This document shows positions 35,330 to 45,737 of a stretch of 64,000 nucleotides of DNA, piece after piece. Positions within the stretch are counted from its first letter, which is position 1; each line of letters begins with the position of its first letter. The stretch spans positions 1,056,501-1,120,500 of the forward strand of contig NZ_FPCH01000001.1 in assembly GCF_900116175.1 (NCBI RefSeq), written 5' to 3'. A model generated the notes under the pieces. It was given only the letters and a program-made list of their open reading frames with translations. It was not told the origin of the DNA and did not search any database. The stretch comes from Hyphomicrobium facile (GTDB lineage Bacteria; Pseudomonadota; Alphaproteobacteria; Rhizobiales; Hyphomicrobiaceae). A program made the position numbers and the translations under genes.

Positions 35330-36526
35330 ATGACGTCTGCGATTGATGACGGAATAACCGAGCGCCAAAGGCTGTTGAGTATCGCAGCCGTCTGCTCGAC
35401 GTCGTTCGGCACCGGGATTTCGTTCGGCATAGGCTTTCCGCTCACCTCGCTGACCTTCGAGCTGTGGAATCAGCCGAGCTGGATGATCGGACTGGCAGGG
35501 GCGGCTCCGCCTTTTGCAATCCTCTTGGCGCTTCCAATCGCGCCCCGTTTGATCGCCAAGTTCGGACCGGTTGGTTCAATCGTTGGCGGATGCTTGATCG
35601 GCGCTCTCGGCTTCTTGGCGCTCGCTCTCTTTCAATCGCCCTGGGCCTGGATTGCGATCCGTGTTCTCATGAGTGCCGGCTTTGCGATGCCGTGGCTCGT
35701 TGGCGAGACGTGGATCAATGCGGTCACGCGCGAGGAGACGCGCGGACGGGTCATCGCAATTTATGCAATGGTCTTTTTCACGGGCTATGCGATAGGGCCA
35801 GTTTTGTTGCAGGCACTTGGTCTCCATGGGCCATTGCCATTTCTCGCCGCGGCGGTGGTGACGGGGCTTTCCGGGTTCCCGGTCATGATCGGGCGGCAGC
35901 TCGCTCCGCCGGTCGAGCACGATACCAGTCTCAATGTCGCTGCTGCTTTTCGCTGGGCTCCGGTGGCGATGGTCGCTGCGTTTGTCGGCGGCTTTTCCGA
36001 GATCACCGTTCTCTCGTTGATCCCGAACGTGGCGCTCGCGGCCGGATGGTCTCAGTACCCCGCTTTGGCTTTGCTCACCGTCACGACGGTCGGCGGCATC
36101 GTGCTGCAGTATCCGGTCGGCTGGTTGTCGGACCGCGTCTCCCGCTTCGCCATGATGATCGTATCGGTGCTTCTGTTCATTGCGCTGGCTCTCGCGCTGC
36201 CGCTTGCCCTCACCAATCCGGTCGCCGGATACATGACTGCGTTTCTGATGGGCGGCGTCATTCTCGGGTTCTATGCGCTGGGCCTCGCCATCATCGGCGA
36301 ACGGGTATCGGCCAGTGGCCTCGCGGCCGTGAACGCGGCATTCATCATCATGTACCAGCTCGGCGCTCTTGTCGGTCCGATCTCTGCCGGCATGGCGATG
36401 ATGGACGATGCCGTACACGGCTTTGTCACCATCGTTATCGTGACGATGGTCATTACCGGTATCGCCTTACTCGTCTTCAATCGTATGGAGCGCCGGTGGG
36501 CGGCTGAGGCACTGGATCATGGTTAA
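35330..36526 (+). CDS. MFS transporter (drug/metabolite efflux type)
   Basis: A 398-residue inner-membrane protein with 12 predicted hydrophobic segments. It shows a GETWIN and ETRGRV-like cytoplasmic loop between helices 4 and 5, and LSDRVSR between helices 8 and 9, typical of the major facilitator superfamily. The divergent TetR gene suggests substrate-induced efflux. The substrate is not known. Confidence 0.88.
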   Translation: MTSAIDDGITERQRLLSIAAVCSTSFGTGISFGIGFPLTSLTFELWNQPSWMIGLAGAAPPFAILLALPIAPRLIAKFGPVGSIVGGCLIGALGFLALALFQSPWAWIAIRVLMSAGFAMPWLVGETWINAVTREETRGRVIAIYAMVFFTGYAIGPVLLQALGLHGPLPFLAAAVVTGLSGFPVMIGRQLAPPVEHDTSLNVAAAFRWAPVAMVAAFVGGFSEITVLSLIPNVALAAGWSQYPALALLTVTTVGGIVLQYPVGWLSDRVSRFAMMIVSVLLFIALALALPLALTNPVAGYMTAFLMGGVILGFYALGLAIIGERVSASGLAAVNAAFIIMYQLGALVGPISAGMAMMDDAVHGFVTIVIVTMVITGIALLVFNRMERRWAAEALDHG

Positions 36527-36595
36527 CGGTTTATTCGCGTCTCAGCGCTAGCCTCATGCAAGGTTCAGCGTTGCGGATATTCTCCGAGTTCGACC

Positions 36596-36904
36596 ATGAT
36601 CGTGCGGTCCATCCTGTCGTTTTTTTCCGTGCTCGCATTCGGCGCGATGACGGTCGCCGCTTTCTTTGCGGTGCTCCCTTGGTTTTCCGGTCATGTTCCT
36701 GAGAGCGTGCGCTCCCTGACCGAGGGGCTTGAGTTCAATTCCCTTATTATCGGACTGGTGCTCGGCTTGACGCTCGGCGCGGTTGGCCGCTGCAACTGGT
36801 CCGACATCCCGCGCCGTATCGTGACGTGGTTCCTCGTTCGCGAGCAGAAGTTTTTCTATTACGCGCTGATCGCCGTGTGCGGCGGGGTCCTTTTTTTCTA
36901 CTGA
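36596..36904 (+). CDS. Small membrane protein, function unknown
   Basis: A 102-residue protein with three likely membrane segments (about 8-28, 50-66 and 83-101). The loop around RCNWSDIPRRI is positively charged. No known family is recognised. It is convergent with glnA. Confidence 0.65.
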   Translation: MIVRSILSFFSVLAFGAMTVAAFFAVLPWFSGHVPESVRSLTEGLEFNSLIIGLVLGLTLGAVGRCNWSDIPRRIVTWFLVREQKFFYYALIAVCGGVLFFY

Positions 36905-36913
36905 GCGCACAAT

Positions 36914-36942
36914 AGGAAAAGGCGGCCCTTTCGAGCCGCCTC
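36914..36942 (-). terminator. Terminator of the glnB-glnA operon
   Basis: On the minus strand, AGGCGGC and GCCGCCT pair around a short loop and are followed by TTTTCC. It may also end the convergent small membrane-protein gene. Confidence 0.75.
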
Positions 36943-36969
36943 TTCGTATTCCAAACTGCCGAGCAGCCC

Positions 36970-38379
36970 TTAGACCGAATAGTACATGTCGTACTCGACC
37001 GGGTGCGGCGTCATCTCGTAGCGCATGTTCTCTTCCATGCGCAGCGCGATGTAGGCGTCGATCATATCGTCGTTCATGACGCCGCCCGCTTTCAGGAAGT
37101 CACGATCCTTGTCGAGGCTGTCGAGCGCTTCGCGAAGCGAGGCCGCGACGGTCGGGATCTTGGCAAGCTCGGCCGGGGGCAAGTCGTAAAGGTTCTTGTC
37201 CATGGCCGGGCCCGGATCGATCTTGTTCTGAATGCCGTCGAGGCCGGCCATCAGCATCGCCGTGAAGGCGAGGTAGGGGTTCGCGCCCGGATCGGGGAAG
37301 CGGATTTCGATGCGCTTCGCCTTCGGGCTCGTGACGTGCGGAATGCGGCACGATGCCGAGCGGTTACGCGCCGAATAGGCGAGCAGCACGGGAGCTTCGA
37401 AGCCCGGAACCAAACGCTTGTAGGAGTTGGTCAACGGATTGGTGAAGGCGTTGATAGCCTTCGCGTGCTTCAGGATGCCGCCAATGTAGTAAAGGCACAT
37501 CTGCGAGAGGTCCGCGTACTTGTCGCCCGCGAACATCGGCGTACTGCCCTTCCAGATGGACTGGTGGACGTGCATGCCCGAGCCGTTGTCGCCATAGACC
37601 GGCTTCGGCATGAACGTCGCCGTCTTACCGTAGGCCTGAGCGACGTTGTGCACGACGTACTTATAGATCTGCATGTGATCGGCCATCGTGATCATCGGGC
37701 CGAACTTGACGCCGAGCTCATGCTGGGCGGCCGCAACTTCGTGGTGATGCTTTTCGACGGCGACGCCCATCTCCGAGAGGACCGAGAGCATCTCGGAACG
37801 AATGTCCTGGGCGCTATCGATCGGGGGAACGGGGAAGTAGCCGCCCTTTACGCGGGGGCGATGGCCGAGGTTTCCGGTCTCGACGTCTGCGCCCGTGTTC
37901 GTCGGCAATTCGCTCGAGTCGACCTCGAAGCCGACCGAGTACATGTCGGTCGAGAAGCGAACGTCGTCAAAGATGAAGAATTCGGCTTCGGGGCCGAAGT
38001 AGACTTTGTCGCCGATGCCAAGCGACATCATGTAGGCTTCGGCCTTCTTGGCGACCGAGCGCGGATCGCGCTCATAGGGCTGACCGGTCGAGGGCTCGAG
38101 CACGTCGCAGAAAATCGCGACGGTCGTCTGAGCAAAGAAGGGGTCGATATGGGCCGTTGCCGGATCCGGCATCAACGTCATGTCGGACGCTTCGATCGAC
38201 TTCCATCCAGCGATCGATGAGCCGTCGAAGGCGTAACCGTCGGTGAAGATACTTTCGTCGACGCAACTGACGTCGGCGGTGACGTGCTGCATCTTGCCTT
38301 TGGTGTCCGTGAACCGAAAGTCCACGAACTTGGCTTCCTTGTCCTTGATGAACTTCAGGACGTCACTCGCGTTTTTCAT
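36970..38379 (-). CDS. glnA: Glutamine synthetase type I
   Basis: Makes glutamine from glutamate and ammonia with ATP; the main entry of ammonium. The 469 residues match the usual dodecameric GSI-beta length. Landmarks are FDGSS (51-55), the metal site EAEFFIF (131-137), NGSGMHVH (265-272), and the adenylylation Tyr398 in NLYDLPP. I chose ATG 38379, preceded by GGGGAG. It is downstream of glnB in one operon and should be controlled by adenylylation and by sigma-54/NtrC transcription. Confidence 0.97.
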   Translation of the reverse strand: MKNASDVLKFIKDKEAKFVDFRFTDTKGKMQHVTADVSCVDESIFTDGYAFDGSSIAGWKSIEASDMTLMPDPATAHIDPFFAQTTVAIFCDVLEPSTGQPYERDPRSVAKKAEAYMMSLGIGDKVYFGPEAEFFIFDDVRFSTDMYSVGFEVDSSELPTNTGADVETGNLGHRPRVKGGYFPVPPIDSAQDIRSEMLSVLSEMGVAVEKHHHEVAAAQHELGVKFGPMITMADHMQIYKYVVHNVAQAYGKTATFMPKPVYGDNGSGMHVHQSIWKGSTPMFAGDKYADLSQMCLYYIGGILKHAKAINAFTNPLTNSYKRLVPGFEAPVLLAYSARNRSASCRIPHVTSPKAKRIEIRFPDPGANPYLAFTAMLMAGLDGIQNKIDPGPAMDKNLYDLPPAELAKIPTVAASLREALDSLDKDRDFLKAGGVMNDDMIDAYIALRMEENMRYEMTPHPVEYDMYYSV

Positions 38380-38479
38380 AGACACTCCCCTGTCTAGGCG
38401 TTTCGTTGCAACACACGCATGCCGGTTGTTGGGCCGACAAAGGCCGGTTCAGGCGTGGTCAGCTTTTGTAAAGTTCGGT

Positions 38480-39123
<644 letters not shown>

Positions 39124-40689
39124 ATGAATGAATTGTTGACGCCCGCGGAAACGGGGGAAGCCGATCGCTTAACGGAGGCGGGAGGGACGCCCGGTCTGGA
39201 CCTTATGGCGCGGGCCGGCAAAGCGGTCGCAGATGTGGCTGCGCTGATGACACGCGGGCCCGATACGCGCATCGCCGTACTTTGCGGGCCGGGGAACAAT
39301 GGCGGCGATGGGTTCGTCGCAGCGAGGCTGTTGCGTAATGTCGGCTTCGACGTGCGCGTGTTCCTGCTCGGCGACAAGTCCGCTTTGAAGGGCGACGCCG
39401 CCGAAATGGCCCGGCGCTGGCCATTGCCCATTCGGGCCGCCACGCCCGATGCTCTGCAGAGCATGTATCTCGTCATAGACGCGCTTTTTGGAGCCGGTCT
39501 TTCGCGCCCGATCGAGGGCGATGCGGCCGAATTGGTCGAGGCGGTCAATGCCAGTGGGCTGCCGGTGCTTGCCGTCGATGTGCCGAGCGGCGTCGACGGG
39601 GCCAGCGGAGAGGTGAGGGGCGTCGCCATCAAGGCGCGGCGGACGGTCACGTTTTTCCGCAAAAAGCCGGGGCATCTCCTGATGCCGGGGCGCGACCTTT
39701 GCGGCGAGGTCACCGTTGCAGACATAGGCATCCCCGAGAGCGTGCTCGAAACCTTGAAGCCTCGCTTGCATGAGAATGCGCCCGGGATCTGGATCTCGGA
39801 TTTCAATTGGCCGACGGACGGAGGCCATAAGTACGACCGAGGTCATGCGGTCATCGTGTCGGGGCCAGCGTTGCAAACGGGCGCTGCGCGACTGGGCGCG
39901 CGGGGCGCGCTCAGAGCCGGCGCGGGCGTCGTCACGATCGTCGGCAATTCGACTGCAACGGCGATCATTGCGACACAGGTCACATCGATCATGGTTCGCT
40001 CCGTGTCGGGAGCCAAGGCGCTCTCGGAATTCCTGCGCGACCAGCGGCGCAACGCGGTTCTGATCGGTCCGGGCGCGTCCGTTGGACCGGATACAGTGGC
40101 CGATGTTCTGGCAATCCTGAAGTCATCGGCGTCGGTGGTGCTCGATGCCGATGCGCTCACGTCGTTCGCGGATCCGGAGGACGACGGAGATCGTGCCGAG
40201 GCAAGCATGGGATTTCTTGCGCGCAACGGTGATCGTGGCCCGGCTCAGCCGTCCACGCTGTTCGCGGCGATCAAAGGGCGGCAAGCACCGGTCGTGATGA
40301 CGCCGCACGAAGGTGAGTTCAAACGGCTCTTCGGTGAGCTTCCCGGTTCCAAAGTCGAGCGCGCGCGGACGGCAGCGGAGCAGTCGGGGGCCGTCATCAT
40401 TCTCAAGGGCACGGATACGGTCATCGCGGCGCCCGACGGCCGCGCCATCATCAATTCGAACGCGCCGTCGTGGCTCGCGACGGCGGGCTCAGGCGACGTG
40501 CTTGCCGGTATCGTTACGGGGCTATTGGCGCAGCGCATGCCGGCATTTGAAGCTGCGTCGGCGGCTGTCTGGCTGCATGGCGAGGCCGCCAGCGCTTTCG
40601 GGATCGGCCTGATTGCCGAGGATCTTCCGGACGTTTTGCCCAAGGTTCTGCAGAAACTTTATGCGGAGAAGCCGAGGGGCAGACGTTAG
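39124..40689 (+). CDS. nnr: Bifunctional NAD(P)H-hydrate epimerase/ADP-dependent dehydratase
   Basis: Repairs damaged hydrated NAD(P)H. The 521-residue protein has an N-terminal YjeF_N epimerase (about 1-205, with CGPGNNGGDGFVAARLL) and a C-terminal ADP-dependent dehydratase of the ribokinase fold (about 225-510, with TPHEGEFKRLF and the catalytic NS-x-SWLATAGSGDVLAGI-like segment). Both motifs look intact. The stop overlaps the convergent thioesterase gene by 4 bp. Confidence 0.94.
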   Translation: MNELLTPAETGEADRLTEAGGTPGLDLMARAGKAVADVAALMTRGPDTRIAVLCGPGNNGGDGFVAARLLRNVGFDVRVFLLGDKSALKGDAAEMARRWPLPIRAATPDALQSMYLVIDALFGAGLSRPIEGDAAELVEAVNASGLPVLAVDVPSGVDGASGEVRGVAIKARRTVTFFRKKPGHLLMPGRDLCGEVTVADIGIPESVLETLKPRLHENAPGIWISDFNWPTDGGHKYDRGHAVIVSGPALQTGAARLGARGALRAGAGVVTIVGNSTATAIIATQVTSIMVRSVSGAKALSEFLRDQRRNAVLIGPGASVGPDTVADVLAILKSSASVVLDADALTSFADPEDDGDRAEASMGFLARNGDRGPAQPSTLFAAIKGRQAPVVMTPHEGEFKRLFGELPGSKVERARTAAEQSGAVIILKGTDTVIAAPDGRAIINSNAPSWLATAGSGDVLAGIVTGLLAQRMPAFEAASAAVWLHGEAASAFGIGLIAEDLPDVLPKVLQKLYAEKPRGRR

Positions 40690-41246
40690 GTGGTGACGCG
40701 CCCCGCCTGCTTGAGCTGATCGTCTGCGTGCAGAAACGCTTCGACCTCGGGCGTCGAGGGAGGGCTCACTTCCGAGACACCGAGGAGGGCCATCAGCCGG
40801 GCGATCTCTACGAACTTCCGTTCTTTCCGGTCGTAGAGGCCGCCTTTGAACAGGGCGCGAGCGGCGGCCTGTCCATCGCGCTTTCCGCCGTCGATGATGA
40901 ACGTCTGCTCCATCACGACAAGAGCCGCGTCCCAACAGAGCAGACGCGTTTCGAGCCGGAACTTCTGGAACGGTCTCAGCTCACGCTGAAAGCGGATCGT
41001 GATGGCGCTGGCGATCGGCGTCCAACGATGGTTCAGCACCTGACGCCAGAGGCCGGAACGCACCATGACGTCGAGGCGGCCGAGATCCATCATCGTAAGA
41101 TAGCGGCCGTTGTTCATATGGGCGGAGATGTCGAGGTCGTGCAGCCAGACCCGAAATTGAAGCACGGACGTCTGACGCGGTATGTCGAGGTGGCCGCGGC
41201 TGCGGGCCGTCAGCAGAACCCATATCAGTCTGAACCAAAGGTTCAT
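40686..41246 (-). CDS. Thioesterase-family protein (hotdog fold, THEM6-like)
   Basis: A 186-residue protein. The N-terminal segment of ~17 residues is hydrophobic. The hotdog domain has the acyl-CoA thioesterase pattern VWLHDLDISAHMNNGRYLT-MDLGR, with the Asp/His active-site region, as in 4-hydroxybenzoyl-CoA thioesterase and THEM6-like proteins. The substrate is unknown. A later start would lack the hydrophobic segment; I keep the longer form. Confidence 0.8.
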   Translation of the reverse strand: MNLWFRLIWVLLTARSRGHLDIPRQTSVLQFRVWLHDLDISAHMNNGRYLTMMDLGRLDVMVRSGLWRQVLNHRWTPIASAITIRFQRELRPFQKFRLETRLLCWDAALVVMEQTFIIDGGKRDGQAAARALFKGGLYDRKERKFVEIARLMALLGVSEVSPPSTPEVEAFLHADDQLKQAGRVTT

Positions 41247-41427
41247 CGGCGGGTCTCCGGAGCAACTCGCACCAGGGCCTCCTACGGCAGCTTTTACGTA
41301 TGCGTCAACAGGACGGGAAGCCGCGAGCGGAATTCGCCATTGCCCGTCCGAGGGTCACAATGGCACCCTACCTCGTGTAAGATATGAATCGCGGTCCAAG
41401 GCACCCAAAAGGAATTTGGCTCAGATA

Positions 41428-43104
41428 ATGAAAAGGGGCTTTCGCGCGGCGTCGGTATTGCTTGCATTGGCTTCGCCGTTGGCGATTGGGCCAGCGCTTG
41501 CGTCCGAGGGTGCTTCGGCGCCGTCGCAGGTTGAAGAGGGCGCGGCCCAGCTCGTTCGTGGCGACGTTGCGAAAGCCGTTACAACCTATACGGAGGCGTT
41601 GAAAGATACGGGGCTTGCCAACGATCGGCGCGCTACGATTCTCAATGACCGGGGCGTCGCCAACGTGCGGCTCGGCGAAACCAAGCTGGCGCTCGAAGAT
41701 TACAATCGCGCAGTCGAGCTCTTTCCCGAATACCCCGTGGCTTATAACAATCGCGGCAATCTGCTGTTGGCGCTCGGGCAGTACGGCGAAGCGCTGAAGG
41801 ATTTCGATCGCGCGATCGTGCTGGCGCCAGGATACGCGGCTGCCTATTCAAACCGCGGCAATGCGAAAATGAAGGCCGGTAAAACCGGTGATGCCATTCT
41901 TGATTTCACCAAGGCTATCGAGCTGATGCCGGCGAGTGCACCACCGCTGTCGGGCCGTGGTCTCGCTTACCTCGCAGCCGGTAAGCCGCACGCAGCGATC
42001 CGCGATTTTTCGCGCGCGGTGAACTCGGACGCTCGTTTTGCCTCCGCCTATCGAAACCGTGCCGAGGCACGCATGGCGGTGGCGCAAAGGGAAGAGGCGA
42101 TCGAAGATCTTTCCCGCGCCGTCGCGTTCGACGTCGGTAACAGCGAGCTTTATGTTGTTCGCGGCTATGCGTATTTGCTGGACGGCAATACCGCGTCGGC
42201 GATCAAGGATTTTTCGCGGGCCATTGAGCTCGACGGCAAATCCAGCGCGGCCTACGAGGGGCGCGGTCTCGCCAACGGATTGGCAGAGGCGTCGGACGAC
42301 GCTTATGCCGACCTCAACCGCGCGATTGAACTCGATCCGCGCTCGCCCGTCGCATTCGCCTTCCGTGCTTTCGTCTACAAGCAAAACAGCCAGGCGGACA
42401 TTGGCGCCAAGGACGTGCAAACGGCCATCAAGCTCGATGCCAACTCGCCGGAAGCGCTTTGGGCGCGCGGCGAGATCGAGGAAGCAAACGGGGCCGCCGA
42501 CACCGCGATTACGGATTTGCGGCGCGTGCTGCAGTTACGGCCGAGCTGGCGTTTCGCGGCGGACGCACTGAAGCGGCTCGGCGCGCCCCCCGACGATGCG
42601 GATGACAAGCCGGAGCCATCGCTCGATCTCGGAAAATGGCACGTCGTCCTGAGCGGAAAGGATTACGTGGCGACCAGCGAAGAGTATCCGCAGATCCGCG
42701 TTCCGCTCGAGATGACCGGGACGGGACTGCCGAAACTGCTCGCTTGGGAGGTCAAGCCGCCGCCGTACGCCAGCTATGGGATACTCCGGTTTTCGGGTGG
42801 CCGGGTGGCGGTAAAGGGCGGTTTCGAGGATGCCGAGCTGGCGGCGATCATCGACATCACATCGGCAAAGGTCATCGCGATCGAACCGGATCGGCTCGGC
42901 AACCGGGTGGCGACCTGGACGTGGGATGGCGATACGCTGCAGGTCGCGAGCGTCGATGGCGCGACGGACCAATATCAGCTTCGTCCCGTCAACGTCGCCG
43001 TCGCCGGTCAGCGGCGCCCTTATGGTGCGGGTCAGGCGAGCGATGCCGGTTCGCAACGGCGATCGAAGCCGAAAACGATATTCGATCTTTTGTTTGGCAA
43101 CTGA
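41428..43104 (+). CDS. Secreted TPR-repeat protein
   Basis: A 558-residue protein. The signal peptide FRAASVLLALASPLAIGPALA ends near residue 28. Nine or so tetratricopeptide repeats follow at about 35-370, with repeated A-x-x-NRG, AI-x-DFS-RAI and LDP-type positions. The last ~180 residues form a non-repeat domain with beta-type sequence. TPR regions mediate protein interactions, so it may be an envelope scaffold. The true start is set by the signal peptide at 41428, although the frame is open for about 80 codons upstream. Confidence 0.82.
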   Translation: MKRGFRAASVLLALASPLAIGPALASEGASAPSQVEEGAAQLVRGDVAKAVTTYTEALKDTGLANDRRATILNDRGVANVRLGETKLALEDYNRAVELFPEYPVAYNNRGNLLLALGQYGEALKDFDRAIVLAPGYAAAYSNRGNAKMKAGKTGDAILDFTKAIELMPASAPPLSGRGLAYLAAGKPHAAIRDFSRAVNSDARFASAYRNRAEARMAVAQREEAIEDLSRAVAFDVGNSELYVVRGYAYLLDGNTASAIKDFSRAIELDGKSSAAYEGRGLANGLAEASDDAYADLNRAIELDPRSPVAFAFRAFVYKQNSQADIGAKDVQTAIKLDANSPEALWARGEIEEANGAADTAITDLRRVLQLRPSWRFAADALKRLGAPPDDADDKPEPSLDLGKWHVVLSGKDYVATSEEYPQIRVPLEMTGTGLPKLLAWEVKPPPYASYGILRFSGGRVAVKGGFEDAELAAIIDITSAKVIAIEPDRLGNRVATWTWDGDTLQVASVDGATDQYQLRPVNVAVAGQRRPYGAGQASDAGSQRRSKPKTIFDLLFGN

Positions 43105-43144
43105 TGGTGGAGCCGTCACGGACGGCGAGATTGCGACGGGATGA

Positions 43145-44611
43145 ATGAGCAGCGCGCCCGTCATTGTCTGGCTTCGCAATGACTTTCGGCTGCGCGATCA
43201 TCCGGCGTTGAATGCCGCCGTCGCCGCCGGTTCGCCGGTTATTCCCCTTTACATTCTCGACGATGAAACGCCCGGCCAATGGGCGCTTGGCGGAGCGTCG
43301 CGGTGGTGGCTCGGCAAGACAATCGAGGCGTTCGCTCGTGATATCGCCGCTCGCGGCGGAAAGCTCATCCTCCGTCGTGGCGCGGTCGCACGCGAACTCG
43401 CGCGCGTCGTTGAAGAGACTGGAGCGACGGCGGTCTATTTCATGCGAGGCTACGAGCCGTCCGTGGCTGCGCTGGAAGATCAGTTGAAGCTGGCTTTCGA
43501 CGATATGGGCGTCGCGTTCAAGCGGTACGGCGGACGCCTGCTGAGGACGCCTGAAGAGACGCGCACGAAGGCCGGCGGCGCCTACCAGGTCTTCACGCCA
43601 TTCTGGCGGGCATTCACGAAAGATCTGACGCTGCCGAGAGCGTTGGCCGCGCCGGATCGGATCAAGGCGCCTTCGCGAACGCCGAAATCAGACGATCTTC
43701 GCGACTGGCAACTTTCTCCGTCGAAACCCGATTGGTCGCGGGGGCTCGCCAAGGCGTGGCAGCCGGGAGAAAGCGGAGCGCGCGCCCGGCTGGCGGAATT
43801 TACGAAAACGGGGCTCGCGACGTATGCGATAGATCGCAATCAACTCGATAGGGACGGCACGTCGCGCCTCTCGCCGCATCTGGCTTTCGGAGAGATCTCA
43901 CCTGCCGCCTGCTGGCGGGCGGCAGCGGACGCGGCGCGCGGAAAGAGCGCAAACGATCAATCGATCGAGACATTTATGCGAGAGCTCGTATGGCGCGAGT
44001 TTTCGTATTCGCTGCTTTTTCATTTTCCGAAATTGCCTGAGGAGCCGCTTCGCCGCGAATTCGCGGAATTTCCCTGGCTCGGAGACGCTGGGCAATTGAA
44101 AGCGTGGCAACGCGGAAAAACCGGCTATCCGATCGTCGATGCCGGAATGCGCGAGTTATGGGCCACGGGCTACATGCACAATCGCGCGCGGATGATCGTG
44201 GCGTCATTTCTCGTCAAGCATCTGCTTATTCCTTGGACGGCGGGGGAAGCGTGCTTCTGGGATACGCTCGTCGATGCCGACCTCGCGAACAATTCCGCGA
44301 GCTGGCAGTGGGTTGCTGGCTGCGGGGCTGATGCGGCGCCGTATTTCCGCATCTTCAATCCTGTATTGCAGGGCGAGAAGTTCGATCCGAATGGCGACTA
44401 CGTTCGGCGCTGGGTGCCCGAGCTTGCGGGATTAACGGCAGATGCAATTCATAAGCCTTGGACGGCGAAGCCTGAGAGCCTGGCGCAGGCAGGAGTTGTG
44501 CTCGGAAAGTCATATCCTCGGCCGCTCGTCGAACATGCCTATGCACGTGTTCGCGCCTTACAAGCCTATGAGCAAATAAAGGCCACTCCCAAAAAAGAAA
44601 ATCGCGACTGA
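43145..44611 (+). CDS. phrB: Deoxyribodipyrimidine photolyase
   Basis: Repairs cyclobutane pyrimidine dimers using blue light and FADH. The 488-residue protein has the N-terminal photolyase domain (VIVWLRNDFRLRDHPAL) and the FAD-binding helical domain (about 200-470). FAD/substrate motifs seen are REF-like WREFSY, MRELWATGYMHNRARM and the WQWVAGCGADAAPYFRIFNP signature. The class I antenna site is not resolvable from sequence alone. Its 5' end lies 40 bp behind the TPR gene. Confidence 0.95.
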   Translation: MSSAPVIVWLRNDFRLRDHPALNAAVAAGSPVIPLYILDDETPGQWALGGASRWWLGKTIEAFARDIAARGGKLILRRGAVARELARVVEETGATAVYFMRGYEPSVAALEDQLKLAFDDMGVAFKRYGGRLLRTPEETRTKAGGAYQVFTPFWRAFTKDLTLPRALAAPDRIKAPSRTPKSDDLRDWQLSPSKPDWSRGLAKAWQPGESGARARLAEFTKTGLATYAIDRNQLDRDGTSRLSPHLAFGEISPAACWRAAADAARGKSANDQSIETFMRELVWREFSYSLLFHFPKLPEEPLRREFAEFPWLGDAGQLKAWQRGKTGYPIVDAGMRELWATGYMHNRARMIVASFLVKHLLIPWTAGEACFWDTLVDADLANNSASWQWVAGCGADAAPYFRIFNPVLQGEKFDPNGDYVRRWVPELAGLTADAIHKPWTAKPESLAQAGVVLGKSYPRPLVEHAYARVRALQAYEQIKATPKKENRD

Positions 44612-44819
44612 GTATTGGAGTGGATTCAAGCCGTTATCGGCTGAATGCGGGCATAAGAAGCGAAATGCTCATCGCGATATAAGAAACACATTCGTAATCT
44701 ATTTGAATTTCCGGGCTTGATGAGACGCGATTTATTCGTGATTTTCTTAACCGTTCAGCATCTTTCGAGATATTATCGTGGTGTGAAGAAGCTTGTCGCG
44801 TATTGCGTAGGGAGTTGTG

Positions 44820-45677
44820 ATGTTGCGGGCATTTATGTTGGCGGCGATTGTTTTCGCTGCTGTTCCTTCGGCCGGTGTGTTCGCTGAGACGTCGAAAACC
44901 GACGCTCCGGCAGCGACGACCACCGAAACCCAGTCGGGCACAACGATGTTCTTCGGGGACGCGAGCAAAGCCGCCGCTCCGGAAGCCGCAAAACAGCCAG
45001 CACCCGTCGCTGCAAAGCCGCAGCCGTTGCCGCCGCCGACGCTGACCGCCTCGGTCGATCTCAGCCGTCAGACGATGAGCGTTTCGGTCAACGGCGACCA
45101 CCTCTACACCTGGGCGATCTCGTCAGGCACCGCTCAATTTCCTACGCCGACCGGAAACTTTCGCCCGGAATGGACCTCCAAAATGTGGTATTCGCGCAAA
45201 TACGATAACGCGCCGATGCCCCATGCCGTTTTCATCAATGGCGGCGTGGCCGTGCATGGCACGTCACACGTACGTTCGCTCGGTGCTCCGGCTTCTCACG
45301 GCTGCATCCGGCTTGCGCCCGGGAATGCGAAGACCTTTTACAATCTCGTTCAGCGCCATGGGCTGCAGTTGACGCGTGTCAGCGTTCACGGACGTCCGAA
45401 CTGGCGCGACGGGGCTGTTGCGAGCCGCCGGGAGTCGCGCCGGGAGGTTGACGTTGCAAATAGCAACCAGGGCGGTTGGTTCTGGGGCAACAGCTGGGGA
45501 AGCGCCGATTCATCCTACGATGCGCCGCCCGTGAAAAAGAAAGACCATAAGGGATACGCCTACGTCTACATCGATGGCGTGCCGACGAAGGTCTATCGGC
45601 AGAAGAATGGCGAGTACGTCTATAAAGTCCCGGCCAAGCCGAAAAATTATTACAACACGTACGGTTCCGCTTATTGA
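44820..45677 (+). CDS. L,D-transpeptidase (YkuD domain)
   Basis: A 285-residue envelope enzyme that forms 3-3 cross-links or attaches proteins to peptidoglycan. A signal peptide spans about 1-22. The YkuD domain lies at about 75-190. The catalytic motif is H146-GT...SH160-GC162-IR, with Cys162 as nucleophile. The C-terminal ~90 residues are Lys/Tyr-rich and disordered. I preferred ATG 44820, five bases behind AGGGAG; a GTG precedes it by one codon. Confidence 0.92.
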   Translation: MLRAFMLAAIVFAAVPSAGVFAETSKTDAPAATTTETQSGTTMFFGDASKAAAPEAAKQPAPVAAKPQPLPPPTLTASVDLSRQTMSVSVNGDHLYTWAISSGTAQFPTPTGNFRPEWTSKMWYSRKYDNAPMPHAVFINGGVAVHGTSHVRSLGAPASHGCIRLAPGNAKTFYNLVQRHGLQLTRVSVHGRPNWRDGAVASRRESRREVDVANSNQGGWFWGNSWGSADSSYDAPPVKKKDHKGYAYVYIDGVPTKVYRQKNGEYVYKVPAKPKNYYNTYGSAY

Positions 45678-45700
45678 TAGCGATGTGACTTCTCAAAAAG

Positions 45701-45730
45701 AAAAGGCCCGGTGTTTCCGGGCCTTTTTTT
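45701..45730. terminator. Bidirectional rho-independent terminator
   Basis: AAAAGGCCCGG pairs with CCGGGCCTTTT around a 5-base loop, with a T-run on the plus strand and A-run complement on the minus strand. It sits between two convergent genes. Confidence 0.9.
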
Positions 45731-45737
45731 GCGGACT

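Noticed and set aside
35464-36507. Alternative frame of 347 codons within the MFS transporter gene
   Set aside because: Arg/His-rich translation without membrane segments; the transporter frame is clear.
37003-38220. Frame of 405 codons on the plus strand opposite glnA
   Set aside because: glnA is complete and conserved in the other strand; the frame has no recognisable domain.
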